Part shown: positions 9,055 to 17,922 of the stretch, piece by piece
How the letters are laid out: the number at the start of each line of letters is the position of its first letter
Position numbering within the stretch: position 1 is the stretch's first letter
Origin: Psychromonas sp. MB-3u-54
Lineage (GTDB): Bacteria > Pseudomonadota > Gammaproteobacteria > Enterobacterales > Psychromonadaceae
NCBI RefSeq assembly: GCF_002836415.1
Contig: NZ_PJBP01000110.1
Location: forward strand, 1-34,236
Length of the DNA: 34,236 nucleotides
Direction of reading: 5' to 3'
The notes under the pieces: generated by a model
Database searches by the model: none
What the model was told of the DNA's origin: nothing
Seen by the model: only the letters and a program-made list of their open reading frames with translations
Position numbers and translations under genes: made by a program

Positions 9055-9828
9055 TTACATTTCATCCCGATAAAAAACTAACTCTGTGGCACTCGATGCT
9101 GATTCAACAAAGTAATATCCTGCACTATCAAACTCTTTTAACTTATTCAATGCAGTAACCTGTTGTTCAACAATGTAACGTGTCATTAAACCGCGCGCCT
9201 TTTTGGCATAGAAGCTAATCACCTTATATTGGCCATTTTTTTGATCTTTAAATACCGGTGTAATAATCTGCCCGTTTAACTCTTTTACCTTAACGGCTTT
9301 AAAATACTCATTTGAAGCGAGGTTAATCAATAAATTATCACCCTGCACTGCTAATGCTTTATTTAACTTTTGAGTAATTAAACTGCCCCAAAACTGGTAT
9401 AAATTCACACCACGCACATTGTCTAATTTAGTCCCCATTTCTAAACGATATGCCTGCATCAGATCCAATGGTCTTAATAAACCGTATAATCCCGATAAAA
9501 TACGTAAATGCATTTGCGCATAGTTTAGCGCTTCAAGACTTAATGATTCTGCCTGCAGCCCAGTATAGACATCCCCCTGAAATGCAAATAACGCTTGTTT
9601 GGCATTATTTAACACAAAGGGCCTGTGCCACTGACCAAAACGAGCGGCATTCAATCCAGCGATTTTATCACTCACTTTCATCAGTGAACCAATATCCTGC
9701 ATGGATAATTGATTGCAGCGATTTATCAATAACTGACTGTCATCAAGTAAGTCAGGCTGCGAAAATACGGCAATTGGCGCCGGGGTTTCAACGTCTAAGG
9801 TTTTAGCCGGAGAGAGTACAACTAACAT
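9055..9828 (-). CDS. yaaA: Peroxide stress protein YaaA (DUF328/UPF0246)
   Basis: YaaA family protein; in E. coli it limits intracellular free iron and DNA damage during peroxide stress. Seen: the start [46 protein letters not shown] and [13 protein letters not shown]. The open frame continues upstream to 9912, but those 28 residues are encoded by an inverted-repeat element. The ATG at 9828 has AGGAAG five bases upstream and matches the family start, giving 257 aa. The mobile-like element ends only about 12 bases before this ATG, so the promoter must lie inside the element or beyond it. Confidence 0.95.
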   Translation of the reverse strand: MLVVLSPAKTLDVETPAPIAVFSQPDLLDDSQLLINRCNQLSMQDIGSLMKVSDKIAGLNAARFGQWHRPFVLNNAKQALFAFQGDVYTGLQAESLSLEALNYAQMHLRILSGLYGLLRPLDLMQAYRLEMGTKLDNVRGVNLYQFWGSLITQKLNKALAVQGDNLLINLASNEYFKAVKVKELNGQIITPVFKDQKNGQYKVISFYAKKARGLMTRYIVEQQVTALNKLKEFDSAGYYFVESASSATELVFYRDEM

Positions 9829-9839
9829 ATGACTTCCTA

Positions 9840-10109
9840 TTAGGGTCTGTTGACCTTTGGTGTGCATTTTTGCAGCAATTTGAGGGTGCTTTATACAAGG
9901 CAGAGCCTGCAACCTGTCGTTATTCTACATAAGTAGGCGATAACGTAGTCGATCGTATCCACAAATGCTGCCCTTCGGGTTCATCTAAAAGCGTCCTACG
10001 CTGGGTTATGCGGCGTTTACATAGAATAACTATGCTTCTCTCCTCATGCCTTGCTCAAAACACTTTTAGATTGAACGAATTTCGTACTCCATAGGTCAGC
10101 AGACCCTAA
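9840..10109. mobile_element. MITE-like 270-bp element with 17-bp terminal inverted repeats
   Basis: TTAGGGTCTGTTGACCT (9840-9856) matches the reverse complement of 10093-10109 at 16 of 17 bases. Nested internal inverted repeats (GTTATTCTA/TAGAATAAC and CTAAAAG/CTTTTAG) would let most of the element fold into a long hairpin. It has no open reading frame of its own that I credit. A target-site duplication is not obvious. A TATAAA facing yaaA lies at 9890-9895. I infer a non-autonomous element; no transposase partner is in the window. Confidence 0.7.
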
Positions 10110-10120
10110 GAACGGGTTAT

Positions 10121-10148
10121 TAAAAAAGCGACGAATGTCGCTTTTTTA
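10121..10148. terminator. Bidirectional terminator downstream of pilU
   Basis: AAAAAAGCGAC (10122-10132), loop GAAT, GTCGCTTTTTT (10137-10147). It has A and T runs on both sides and serves the minus-strand pilT-pilU unit. Confidence 0.88.
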
Positions 10149-10232
10149 GTAAAATAATCTAGCCCTAAGATCTATACTCAAATTCATTGAGATCCAAGAA
10201 TCTGCATCTTCAAGAAGGAGTTTGGATATGAA

Positions 10233-11348
10233 TTAAAAGTCGACTGTAACATCAGAAAGCTTGCCACCGTCTAAACTTTTTTGCTCTTGAGCTGATTTCA
10301 GCTTGATCATCAATCTCACATCATTTGCTGAATCAGAATATGCCAATGCTTCGGTATAACCTATCGTCCCGCTTTCATATAATTCAAACAGCGCCTGGTC
10401 AAAAGTTTGCATACCATGTTGTGCTGATGATTTCATAATCTGTTTAAGGGTATGTAGCTCTCCAGTACGAATAGCTTCAGCCATAGTAGGTGTATTATAT
10501 AAAATTTCAAATGCAGCTCGCCGCCCTTTTCCATCTTTTGTTGGAATTAACTGCTGGGCAACTATTGCACGTAAATTAACCGACAGATCAAATAGAAACT
10601 GGCGATGGTTTTCCTGCGGCACTAAATGCAGAATACGATCTAAAGCCTGATTCGCATTTTTCGCATGCATAGTGGCCATACATAAATGCCCGGTCTCTGC
10701 GAATGACAGAACAAATTCCATGGTTTTTCGTGTTCGTATTTCACCGACTACAATAACATCAGCCGCTTGCCGTAATGAGTTTTTCAGCGCCTCATCAAGT
10801 GAGCCCGTATCAACACCGATTTCGCGTTGGGTGACCACAGATTTTCCATGTTCGTGAATAAACTCAATCGGATCTTCAATAGTCAGTATATGATCGTATG
10901 AATGTTGATTTCGAAAACCAATCATTGCTGCCTGCGTTGTGGATTTGCCCACACCCGTTGCACCTACAAATAAAATTAATCCCTCTTTTGCCAGACAAAC
11001 ATCTTTTAATCGCTCCGGTAAATTTATCTCAGAAAAATCAGGTATTTGAGTTTCTATACGACGGAGCACCATAGCAGGTTGCCCTTTTTGCATAAAAGCA
11101 CTGATCCTGAAACGCTTGCCGTTGCCGGAGTGGTACGCAAAATTAGATTCTTTAATGATCATAAATTCAGAAAAATGATTTTCATCCATGACCTCTTTTA
11201 TCAGCTCAAAAACTTCTGCGCTGGTCAGTATATGGTCATTAATAGCCTGTAATGATCCATTTAATTTCATTGTTGGCGGCAAACCAACAGAAATGTATAA
11301 ATCAGATGCTTTTAATTCATCGACCTTAATTAATAAATTATCTAGCAT
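10233..11348 (-). CDS. pilU: Type IV pilus twitching ATPase PilU
   Basis: Accessory retraction ATPase of the type IV pilus motor, a cytoplasmic hexamer that works with PilT. Seen: N-terminal PAS-like domain, Walker A GATGVGKST, TIEDPIEFIH (Asp box), Walker B region DVIVVGEIRTRKTM, His box ETGHLCMATMHAKNA, and C-terminal HGMQTFDQALFELYESG. Length 371 aa fits PilU. The second-to-last segment lacks the AIRNLIRE motif typical of PilT, which supports the PilU call. It lies 12 bp downstream of pilT on the same strand, so they are almost certainly cotranscribed. Confidence 0.95.
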   Translation of the reverse strand: MLDNLLIKVDELKASDLYISVGLPPTMKLNGSLQAINDHILTSAEVFELIKEVMDENHFSEFMIIKESNFAYHSGNGKRFRISAFMQKGQPAMVLRRIETQIPDFSEINLPERLKDVCLAKEGLILFVGATGVGKSTTQAAMIGFRNQHSYDHILTIEDPIEFIHEHGKSVVTQREIGVDTGSLDEALKNSLRQAADVIVVGEIRTRKTMEFVLSFAETGHLCMATMHAKNANQALDRILHLVPQENHRQFLFDLSVNLRAIVAQQLIPTKDGKGRRAAFEILYNTPTMAEAIRTGELHTLKQIMKSSAQHGMQTFDQALFELYESGTIGYTEALAYSDSANDVRLMIKLKSAQEQKSLDGGKLSDVTVDF

Positions 11349-11360
11349 AATAAATAACCC

Positions 11361-12395
11361 TTAGAATGTTTTTGGATCAACCGCTTTTTGCGTAGCATCA
11401 GCGTGTGCAATCAGACCCTGGCCAACTAAATCACGTAAACTTTGATCTAGCGTTTGCATGCCGTGTACCATTCCGGTTTGAATCACTGAGTACATTTGCG
11501 CAACTTTATCTTCACGAATCAAATTCCGAATAGCGGGAATACCCAACATAATTTCATGCGCAGCAACTCGCCCGCCGCCCGGTTTTTTAAGTAGAGCTTG
11601 CGAAATAACCGCACGCAATGATTCAGATAACATTGATCGCACCATGCTTTTCTCTCCCGCAGGAAAAACATCAATGATACGGTTAATGGTTTTAGCCGCG
11701 GAAGTTGTATGCAGAGTAGCAAAGACCAAGTGCCCCGTTTCCGCTGCTGTTATTGCTAAACGTATGGTTTCTAAATCACGCATTTCACCAACTAAAATAA
11801 TATCGGGATCTTCCCGCAATGCACTTTTCAGTGCCCGGTCAAAACTCAAGGTGTGTTTATAAACTTCACGCTGGTTGACCAGCGATTTTTTTGATTCATG
11901 AACAAACTCGACAGGATCTTCGATGGTTAAAATGTGCTCATGACGATGCTCATTAATATGATCAATCATTGCTGCTAAGGTGGTTGACTTACCCGAGCCC
12001 GTTGGTCCCGTCACTAATACTAAGCCACGAGGAAATCCTGATATTTTTTTGAATATTTCAGGCGCGCCGAGTTCATCTAATGTTAATACTTTACTTGGGA
12101 TAGTACGAAAGACAGCAGACACACCACGGTTCTGATTAAAAGCATTAACACGGAAACGCGCTAACCCTGGAATCTCAAAGGAAAAGTCGGTTTCTAAATC
12201 CTCTTCAAAATCTTTACGCTGTTTATCGTTCATTATGTCGTAAACGAGACTCTGCGCTTCTTTAGGATCTAAAGCAGGCACATTTAATTTACGCACCTCC
12301 CCATCTACCCTAATCATTGGAGGAACTCCTGAAGAAAGGTGTAGATCTGACGCATTATGCTTTACACTGAAAGCCAATAATTCTGTTATATCCAT
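11361..12395 (-). CDS. pilT: Type IV pilus retraction ATPase PilT
   Basis: Hexameric ATPase driving type IV pilus retraction and twitching motility. Seen: Walker A GPTGSGKST, Asp box TIEDPVEFVHE, Walker B DIILVGEMRD, His box ETGHLVFATLHTTSA, and the PilT-specific IPAIRNLIRE close to the C terminus. Length 344 aa is standard. The start codon is only 18 bp from the divergent yggS start, so the promoters of both genes must overlap or lie within the opposite coding sequence. The neighbourhood pilU-pilT/yggS-proC-yggT is conserved in many gammaproteobacteria. Confidence 0.97.
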   Translation of the reverse strand: MDITELLAFSVKHNASDLHLSSGVPPMIRVDGEVRKLNVPALDPKEAQSLVYDIMNDKQRKDFEEDLETDFSFEIPGLARFRVNAFNQNRGVSAVFRTIPSKVLTLDELGAPEIFKKISGFPRGLVLVTGPTGSGKSTTLAAMIDHINEHRHEHILTIEDPVEFVHESKKSLVNQREVYKHTLSFDRALKSALREDPDIILVGEMRDLETIRLAITAAETGHLVFATLHTTSAAKTINRIIDVFPAGEKSMVRSMLSESLRAVISQALLKKPGGGRVAAHEIMLGIPAIRNLIREDKVAQMYSVIQTGMVHGMQTLDQSLRDLVGQGLIAHADATQKAVDPKTF

Positions 12396-12413
12396 ATAAT
12401 TAAAACCTTATTT

Positions 12414-13112
12414 ATGACTAATATATCTCAAAAAATTACAAACATAGAAAAAAAGATAATTCATGCAGCTCAGCAATCAGACAGAAATTCCGATGAAATT
12501 CAATTACTTGCGGTAAGTAAAACCAAACCAGTAGCATTGATAAAAGAAGCTTATCAAGCAGGCTTACGCCATTTTGGTGAAAACTATGTGCAAGAGAGCA
12601 TCGAAAAAATTCAGCAGATTAAACTTGATGCTGATTTTGAGCAAGCCATTTTTTGGTATTTTATTGGCCCGCTGCAATCTAATAAAACACGCCCAGTGGC
12701 TGAAAACTTTGATTGGGTACAAAGTGTCGAGCGACTAAAAATAGCGCAGCGCTTAAATGATCAACGCCCTGAACATTTACCCAAACTAAATGTTTGTTTA
12801 CAAGTTAATATTAGCGGAGAACAGAGCAAATCGGGTACTACTTTATTACAAGTTCTGGAACTAGCTTCACAAGTTAATAATCTACCACACTTAACACTGC
12901 GTGGTATTATGGCGATCCCGGAAAAAACCGACGATCAGCTGCGACTTGAAAAACAGTTCAATGAACTCCATGACATTTATTTGCGACTACAACAGTTATA
13001 CCCGCAAGTTGATACTCTGTCGATGGGCATGAGTGGGGATTTAGAAAAAGCAATTGCCTGCGGCAGTACTATGGTCAGAATCGGAACCGATATTTTCGGT
13101 TCAAGAAGTTAG
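12414..13112 (+). CDS. yggS: PLP homeostasis protein YggS (PROSC family)
   Basis: Pyridoxal-phosphate-binding protein of the YggS/PROSC family, which keeps vitamin B6 and amino-acid pools in balance; no enzyme reaction is established. Seen: LLAVSKTKP with the PLP lysine at about residue 36, HFGENYVQE, WYFIGPLQSNKT, and the phosphate-binding end MGMSGDLEKAIACGSTMVRIGTDIFG. Length 232 aa is typical. Divergent from pilT across 18 bp, and the first gene of the proC-side block. Confidence 0.95.
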   Translation: MTNISQKITNIEKKIIHAAQQSDRNSDEIQLLAVSKTKPVALIKEAYQAGLRHFGENYVQESIEKIQQIKLDADFEQAIFWYFIGPLQSNKTRPVAENFDWVQSVERLKIAQRLNDQRPEHLPKLNVCLQVNISGEQSKSGTTLLQVLELASQVNNLPHLTLRGIMAIPEKTDDQLRLEKQFNELHDIYLRLQQLYPQVDTLSMGMSGDLEKAIACGSTMVRIGTDIFGSRS

Positions 13113-13368
13113 AAAACAGCAGGAAATTTGTTATAAAAACCTCGACTGATTGCAACCTTGACAGGTCAATTAACGCAACTCTTTAATATGAACCGGGTTT
13201 GGGCAGGAAAATGTTGAAATTATCAGATGAATACTATCCGGTCGATTAAATCGCAAGATATTAACCCATGGATTAGACATGCTTGCCCATACCTTACTTA
13301 AAAATAAGCCCTGGCAATTCGAACAGTTGATTTGTGTTTACAGTCATACAGGGCGTTAGGAGAAAGAA
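13113..13368 (+). other. Intergenic yggS-proC segment with short coding-like fragments
   Basis: 256 bases without a supported gene. Two short plus-strand stretches look coding-like but are in different frames: an ATG at 13211 with 12 codons, and an ATG at 13279 with 26 codons ending at 13359. They could be the remains of a small gene or chance. The proC ribosome binding site (AGGAGA) lies at its end. Confidence 0.3.
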
Positions 13369-14193
13369 ATGTTACATAAGAAAATTACCTTTATTGGTGC
13401 CGGCAACATGGCTGGCAGTATTATCAGCGGATTGGCTAAATCTGGCTATCCTGCGGATTTGATCTGTGCATGTGCACCCAGCGCCAACAATACGCAAAAA
13501 CTAGCAGACCAATTTTCAATTAAGGCCAGCCAGGACAATGTGACTGCAGTCAATTGGGCCGAAGTTATTGTGCTGGGCGTTAAACCGCAAATGATGGCTG
13601 ATGTTTGTCAGGCAATGGTTGATCAGGGAGCAGATTTTAGCAATAAGTTGGTTATCTCCATTGCGGCAGGAGTCTCTGTACAGCGCCTACAGTCTTTAGT
13701 AGGCGAAAAAGCCCAAATTATTCGCACTATGCCTAATACCCCAAGCTTATTACAAAAAGGCATGACCGGCTTATTTGCAGCGGAGCAGGTAAGTGAAGAA
13801 TATAAAACCTTTGCTGGCGACTTGATGTCCGCTGTGGGCGAAACAGTCTGGGTAAACGAGGAAAGCATGATCAATTCTGTTATCGCCGCATCGGGATCTT
13901 CACCTGCGTATTTCTTCCTGTTTATGGAAGCAATGCAGACAAAAGCAATCGAAATGGGCTTTGATCCGGAACAGGCACGTTTATTAGTCTCACAAGCCGC
14001 ACTTGGCAGCATTGAAATGGTTAAGCAAAACCCCGATATATCTATTGGTAAGCTCCGTGAAAATGTCACTTCTAAGGCAGGATCAACTGCAAAAGCGCTT
14101 GATACCTTTAATGAATTACAGTTAACTGAAATAGTCGCTAAAGCCATGCAGGCAGCTTCTGATCGTGGTGAAGAAATGGAAAAATTATTCTAA
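13369..14193 (+). CDS. proC: Pyrroline-5-carboxylate reductase
   Basis: Last step of proline synthesis: NAD(P)H-dependent reduction of 1-pyrroline-5-carboxylate to L-proline in the cytoplasm. Seen: N-terminal Rossmann motif FIGAGNMAGSII, VILGVKPQ-type VLGVKPQMM, RTMPNTP, the C-terminal helical signature GSSPAYFFLFMEAM, and the segment LRENVTSKAGSTAKAL. Length 274 aa is normal. AGGAGA sits about 7 bases before the ATG. yggT follows after 31 bp. Confidence 0.97.
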   Translation: MLHKKITFIGAGNMAGSIISGLAKSGYPADLICACAPSANNTQKLADQFSIKASQDNVTAVNWAEVIVLGVKPQMMADVCQAMVDQGADFSNKLVISIAAGVSVQRLQSLVGEKAQIIRTMPNTPSLLQKGMTGLFAAEQVSEEYKTFAGDLMSAVGETVWVNEESMINSVIAASGSSPAYFFLFMEAMQTKAIEMGFDPEQARLLVSQAALGSIEMVKQNPDISIGKLRENVTSKAGSTAKALDTFNELQLTEIVAKAMQAASDRGEEMEKLF

Positions 14194-14224
14194 GCTTAAG
14201 TTCATAAAATAGAGAGAGCGTACA

Positions 14225-14767
14225 ATGAATGCAGTACATTTTTTAGCGAATACCCTGTTTGATCTTTATATCATGATCGTATTATTACGTATCTGGTTAC
14301 AGGTTGCGAGAGCCGATTTTTACAACCCTTTCAGCCAATTTATTATTAAAGCGACACAACCCGTTGTCGGACCACTACGCAAAATAATTCCAGGACTTGG
14401 CGGATGGGATCTCGCCACTATTGTATTTGCTTTTGCTGTTGCCTGTTTGAAAATAACGACTTTATCCTTAATAGTCGGGGACGCAATCAATCCCGTGGTG
14501 ATCCTTATTTTCGGTTTGATTATTTTAATAAAGGCAGTCTTTAAAATACTCTTTTGGGTGTTGATCTTACGCGCAATTTTAAGTTGGGTAAGCCGTGGTA
14601 ATAACCCGATTGAAGCGGTGATGATCCAGCTTACTGAGCCTCTTCTAGCACCTATTCGTCGTTTTATGCCGCAAATGGGAGGATTAGATCTCTCTATGTT
14701 AGTGGTCTTAATTGGATTGCAGTTTTTAGAAATGTTGGTCAGTGATTTATTAGCTAAATTATTTTAA
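14225..14767 (+). CDS. yggT: YggT family integral membrane protein
   Basis: Inner-membrane protein with two copies of the YGGT domain: residues about 5-75 (with [17 protein letters not shown] and [15 protein letters not shown]) and about 100-175 (with [13 protein letters not shown] and [15 protein letters not shown]). Four to five hydrophobic segments are visible. The molecular function is not firmly known; the family is linked to osmotic stress tolerance and, in some bacteria, to cell division or secretion. The stop codon overlaps the start of yggU (TAATG), so the two are translationally coupled. Confidence 0.92.
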   Translation: MNAVHFLANTLFDLYIMIVLLRIWLQVARADFYNPFSQFIIKATQPVVGPLRKIIPGLGGWDLATIVFAFAVACLKITTLSLIVGDAINPVVILIFGLIILIKAVFKILFWVLILRAILSWVSRGNNPIEAVMIQLTEPLLAPIRRFMPQMGGLDLSMLVVLIGLQFLEMLVSDLLAKLF

Positions 14768-15063
14768 TGGCGGCTGATAATCTCCAATATGAAGGCGAAG
14801 ATCTTTTGCTTCGCCTTGTTCTACAACCTAAATCCAGCCGCGATCAATTTGTCGGACTACTGGGAAATGAGCTTAAAATCGCCATTACAGCCCCCCCCGT
14901 AGACGGTAAGGCAAATGCGCACCTGATTAAATTTTTAAGCAAGCAGTTCAAAGTTGCAAAAGGTGCCATTATTATAGAAAAAGGGTTATTAAGCCGGCAT
15001 AAACTGGTTCGTGTTCGCGCACCGAAAAAAATGCCTGAATTTTTTAACAGTCTGAATGAATGA
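14767..15063 (+). CDS. yggU: YggU family protein (DUF167)
   Basis: Small cytoplasmic protein of the DUF167/YggU family, of unknown function. Seen: [16 protein letters not shown] near the start, the signature [23 protein letters not shown], and VRVRAPKK at the end. 98 aa is the normal size. The ATG overlaps the yggT stop codon. Confidence 0.93.
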   Translation: MAADNLQYEGEDLLLRLVLQPKSSRDQFVGLLGNELKIAITAPPVDGKANAHLIKFLSKQFKVAKGAIIIEKGLLSRHKLVRVRAPKKMPEFFNSLNE

Positions 15064-15081
15064 AAATTCGCAGGAGTCATT

Positions 15082-15522
15082 ATGCTTAAAATAAAACAAT
15101 ATTATAAAGCGTTATTCATGGCAGCTTTATTTTGCTTTACCCAACCGAGTGTTGCCGAACAATTTCAAAATTTTGATAATCTGGAGGTCCATTACATAGC
15201 CCTGCCCAGTACCTTTTTACAACCCGATATTGCCAAAAAATACAATATCAAACGCAGTCAATATAACGGGCTGATTAACATTTCGGTGCTCGATAAAAGG
15301 AATAATGCCAAAGCCGTTTCAGCAGAACTGAGCGGGTCAGGAAAAAACCTTTTAGGACAAAATGAAGCCTTAAAATTTCAAGAAATTAAAGAGGGGGATA
15401 GTATTTATTATATTGCTGACTATCCGTTTCTTAATGAAGAAATTGTTAACTTCAACATTATTATTAAAACCCAAAACAAAACTAATCTATTAAAATTTCA
15501 ACATAAGTTTTATACCGACTAA
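15082..15522 (+). CDS. DUF4426 domain-containing periplasmic protein
   Basis: Exported protein of unknown function, 146 aa. Residues 1-25 form a Sec signal peptide (basic start, hydrophobic core, cleavage after SVA). The mature part carries the DUF4426 pattern NLEVHYIALPSTFLQPDIAKKY and a C-terminal beta-rich half. It occupies the place where DUF4426 genes commonly sit, between yggU and rdgB. CAGGAG precedes the ATG. Confidence 0.88.
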   Translation: MLKIKQYYKALFMAALFCFTQPSVAEQFQNFDNLEVHYIALPSTFLQPDIAKKYNIKRSQYNGLINISVLDKRNNAKAVSAELSGSGKNLLGQNEALKFQEIKEGDSIYYIADYPFLNEEIVNFNIIIKTQNKTNLLKFQHKFYTD

Positions 15523-15554
15523 GTTACGTAAAGAGCATAAAGGACCAATGACAA

Positions 15555-16157
15555 ATGAAAAAAAAATGGGTACTCGCCACCGGTAATAAAGGTAAAGTAC
15601 AAGAAATGAGCGAACTTCTGAATAGCTTTTCGATTGAAGTGCTGCCACAAAGTCAGTTTGAAGTATCAGACGTTGCGGAAACCGGCACAACCTTTGTAGA
15701 AAATGCCATTATAAAAGCACGCCATGCCGCTAAAGTAACAGGGTTGCCCGCCATTGCCGATGATTCAGGGTTAGAAGTCGATTTTTTAAATGGTCAACCG
15801 GGCATTCGTTCTGCGCGTTTCGCCGGTGAAAATGCCACTGATCAGGAAAACATTGAACTTTTATTAAGTAAATTAGAAGGCATAGGCACAGAACAGCGCC
15901 GTGCGCGTTTCCAATGTGTATTGGTTTATTTACGCCATGAATTAGACCCGACACCGATCATTTGTCAAGGAACCTGGCAGGGTACCATCACGGAATCACT
16001 GCAGGGCGAAAACGGCTTCGGCTACGATCCCGTCTTTTGGGTTGAAAGTGAACAAGCAACCTCAGCACAATTAAGTAAACAACGTAAAGCTGAATTAAGT
16101 CACCGGGGTCAAGCTCTGGGGAAATTAGTTGAATTGCTTAAAAAGCAATTAGGCTAA
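15555..16157 (+). CDS. rdgB: XTP/dITP diphosphatase (RdgB/HAM1 family)
   Basis: House-cleaning nucleotide pyrophosphatase that hydrolyses dITP, XTP and related non-canonical purine triphosphates to monophosphates, keeping them out of DNA and RNA. Seen: substrate-binding ATGNKGKVQEM at the N terminus, ENAIIKARHAA, the catalytic acidic ADDSGLEVD, GIRSARFAG, GFGYDPVF, and LSHRGQAL near the end. Length 200 aa is standard. An intrinsic terminator follows before hemW. Confidence 0.97.
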   Translation: MKKKWVLATGNKGKVQEMSELLNSFSIEVLPQSQFEVSDVAETGTTFVENAIIKARHAAKVTGLPAIADDSGLEVDFLNGQPGIRSARFAGENATDQENIELLLSKLEGIGTEQRRARFQCVLVYLRHELDPTPIICQGTWQGTITESLQGENGFGYDPVFWVESEQATSAQLSKQRKAELSHRGQALGKLVELLKKQLG

Positions 16158-16178
16158 GTTAAGATTTAAAGCAACAAT

Positions 16179-16206
16179 AAATGCAGACTATCATCTGCAT
16201 TTTTCT
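16179..16206 (+). terminator. Intrinsic terminator between rdgB and hemW
   Basis: AAATGCAGA (16179-16187), loop CTATCA, TCTGCATTT (16194-16202), running into T's. hemW therefore probably has its own promoter or depends on readthrough. Confidence 0.85.
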
Positions 16207-16227
16207 CCCAACAATTTTGAGTATCTC

Positions 16228-17370
16228 ATGTTAAAACTTCCTCCGCTAAGCCTTTATATTCATATCCCCTGGTGCATTGAAAAATGTCCATACTGCGATT
16301 TTAATTCACATAAATTACGCGGAGAGATTCCTGAACAGGAATATCTGCACGCTTTATTGGAAGATCTAAGCAATGATTTGGTTTATGTTCAGGGCCGCGT
16401 TCTGGAGACTATCTTCATCGGTGGCGGAACGCCGAGTTTAATATCAGCATCCGGTATCGGCTGGTTATTAACAGAAATAGAGAAAAAAATTCCTTTTAAA
16501 AAAAATATAGAGATCACTCTGGAAGCCAATCCGGGGGCGATTGAAAATCAAAAAATAGCCGACTTTAAAGCCTTCGGTATTAATCGCTTCTCCTTTGGTG
16601 TACAAAGTTTTCAACAGGATAAGCTCACAAAACTGGGCCGAATTCATGGTGTGGAGGAAGCAAAAACAGCAGCAATACAAGCGCATCACGTTGGCATGAA
16701 AACCTTCAATTTGGATTTAATGCATGGTTTACCGGATCAAAGCCTTGACGACGCACTGGAGGATTTACAGACAGGTATTGATCTTAACCCCACTCACCTG
16801 TCCTGGTATCAACTCACCATAGAGCCAAATACACAGTTTTTTTCCCTGCCGCCCAAATTACCTGAAGAGGATTTATTATGGGATATTCAAGAAAAAGGGC
16901 AACAGTTACTGGCTGATAACGGCTATATTCAATACGAGATTTCGGCTTATGGTAAAGTAGGTTTTGAATGTTTACATAACTTAAACTACTGGAAATTTGG
17001 TGATTATATCGGTATTGGTTGCGGCGCCCATGGCAAGTTGACCCTGCCCCTACAGAATAAAATATTACGTACCACTAAAGTCAAACATCCCAAGGGTTAT
17101 TTAGAACCAGAGCGCGCCTATCTTGATCAAGTCAATCAAGTTGAAAAAAATGATTTAGCTTTTGAGTACATGATCAATCGCCTGCGTTTATTTGAAGCCA
17201 TTCCTTTTACTGAATTTGAAGATTTTACCGGATTAAGTCTCAAGTCAATTAAACTTCCCATTCAAGCTGCCATTGCAAAAAATCTGTTGGTTGAAAATGA
17301 GCATAGTTGGCAAGTAACCCCATTAGGTCATCGTTACCTTAATGATCTATTAACCTTATTTATGGATTAA
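16228..17370 (+). CDS. hemW: Heme chaperone HemW (radical SAM)
   Basis: Radical SAM family protein related to oxygen-independent coproporphyrinogen oxidase but acting as a heme-binding chaperone. Seen: YIHIPWCIEKCPYCDFNSH, with the CX3CX2C cluster motif of HemW, FIGGGTPSL, TLEANPG, FSFGVQSFQ, LGRIHG, and NLDLMHGLPDQ. The C-terminal HemW domain is present (FEYMINRLRL, then L-x-P-LGHRYLNDL). Length 380 aa is typical. ATG at 16228. Confidence 0.95.
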   Translation: MLKLPPLSLYIHIPWCIEKCPYCDFNSHKLRGEIPEQEYLHALLEDLSNDLVYVQGRVLETIFIGGGTPSLISASGIGWLLTEIEKKIPFKKNIEITLEANPGAIENQKIADFKAFGINRFSFGVQSFQQDKLTKLGRIHGVEEAKTAAIQAHHVGMKTFNLDLMHGLPDQSLDDALEDLQTGIDLNPTHLSWYQLTIEPNTQFFSLPPKLPEEDLLWDIQEKGQQLLADNGYIQYEISAYGKVGFECLHNLNYWKFGDYIGIGCGAHGKLTLPLQNKILRTTKVKHPKGYLEPERAYLDQVNQVEKNDLAFEYMINRLRLFEAIPFTEFEDFTGLSLKSIKLPIQAAIAKNLLVENEHSWQVTPLGHRYLNDLLTLFMD

Positions 17371-17473
17371 TCCGCTAATACCCAAAGAACTAAAAAGATG
17401 ATCACCCTTGCTGGTTAAAATCATTGATCACTTCATTAATTCTTTTGGTATGACAGCCACAATAAGAAACCTT

Positions 17474-17912
17474 ATGACCGAATATTTTGTTTATGCCTTT
17501 ATTTATCTGGCCGCTGCTGTAATAGCCGTCCCTATTGCGACACGCTGCGGACTGGGTTCGGTGCTCGGGTATCTAATAGCCGGGGTGGTAATCGGTCCGG
17601 TTATTGGTTTAGTGGGTGATGAGACCAGCAATATTAAGCACTTTGCTGAATTTTTGGTTGTCCTGATGCTGTTTTGGTGGGCCTCGAACTCGAACCAAAA
17701 CTGCTTTGGAAAATGCGTAATCGCCTGCTGGGATTAGGCGGGCTTCAGGTTATTTTAAGCACAGTATTAGTGATGGGGATTTATCACCCGCTCTGGGCAC
17801 TTTTTTAGCGGGTGTTGTATTAGCCAACTCAGAATTTCGCCATGAATTAAAATCTAATATTGAGCCCTTTAAAGGACTTTTACCGGTGTTTTTCAAGAGA
17901 GTTGTCGCCTAA
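17474..17912 (+). pseudogene. Remnant of a Kef-type K+/H+ antiporter gene
   Basis: The first about 66 codons from the ATG at 17474 read as an intact KefB/KefC-type N terminus ([41 protein letters not shown]). A one-base deletion near 17675 then breaks the frame: the next frame continues [19 protein letters not shown]. About 130 codons are missing, and the sequence resumes with [18 protein letters not shown] and IEPFKGLL before decaying. Nothing of the rest of the transporter or its NAD-binding domain is present. The remnant abuts the usher gene end, so loss may be linked to arrival of the fimbrial locus. Confidence 0.9.
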
Positions 17913-17922
17913 AGTTTAACTT

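Noticed and set aside
10170-10230. Small dispersed repeat between the terminator and pilU
   Set aside because: It resembles intergenic phrases I recall from related genomes, with ATACTCAAA and TTTGGATAT as imperfect arms, but there is no second copy in the window to prove it.
13623-14147. 174-codon minus-strand frame inside proC
   Set aside because: Shadow of proC; the plus strand carries all ProC motifs.
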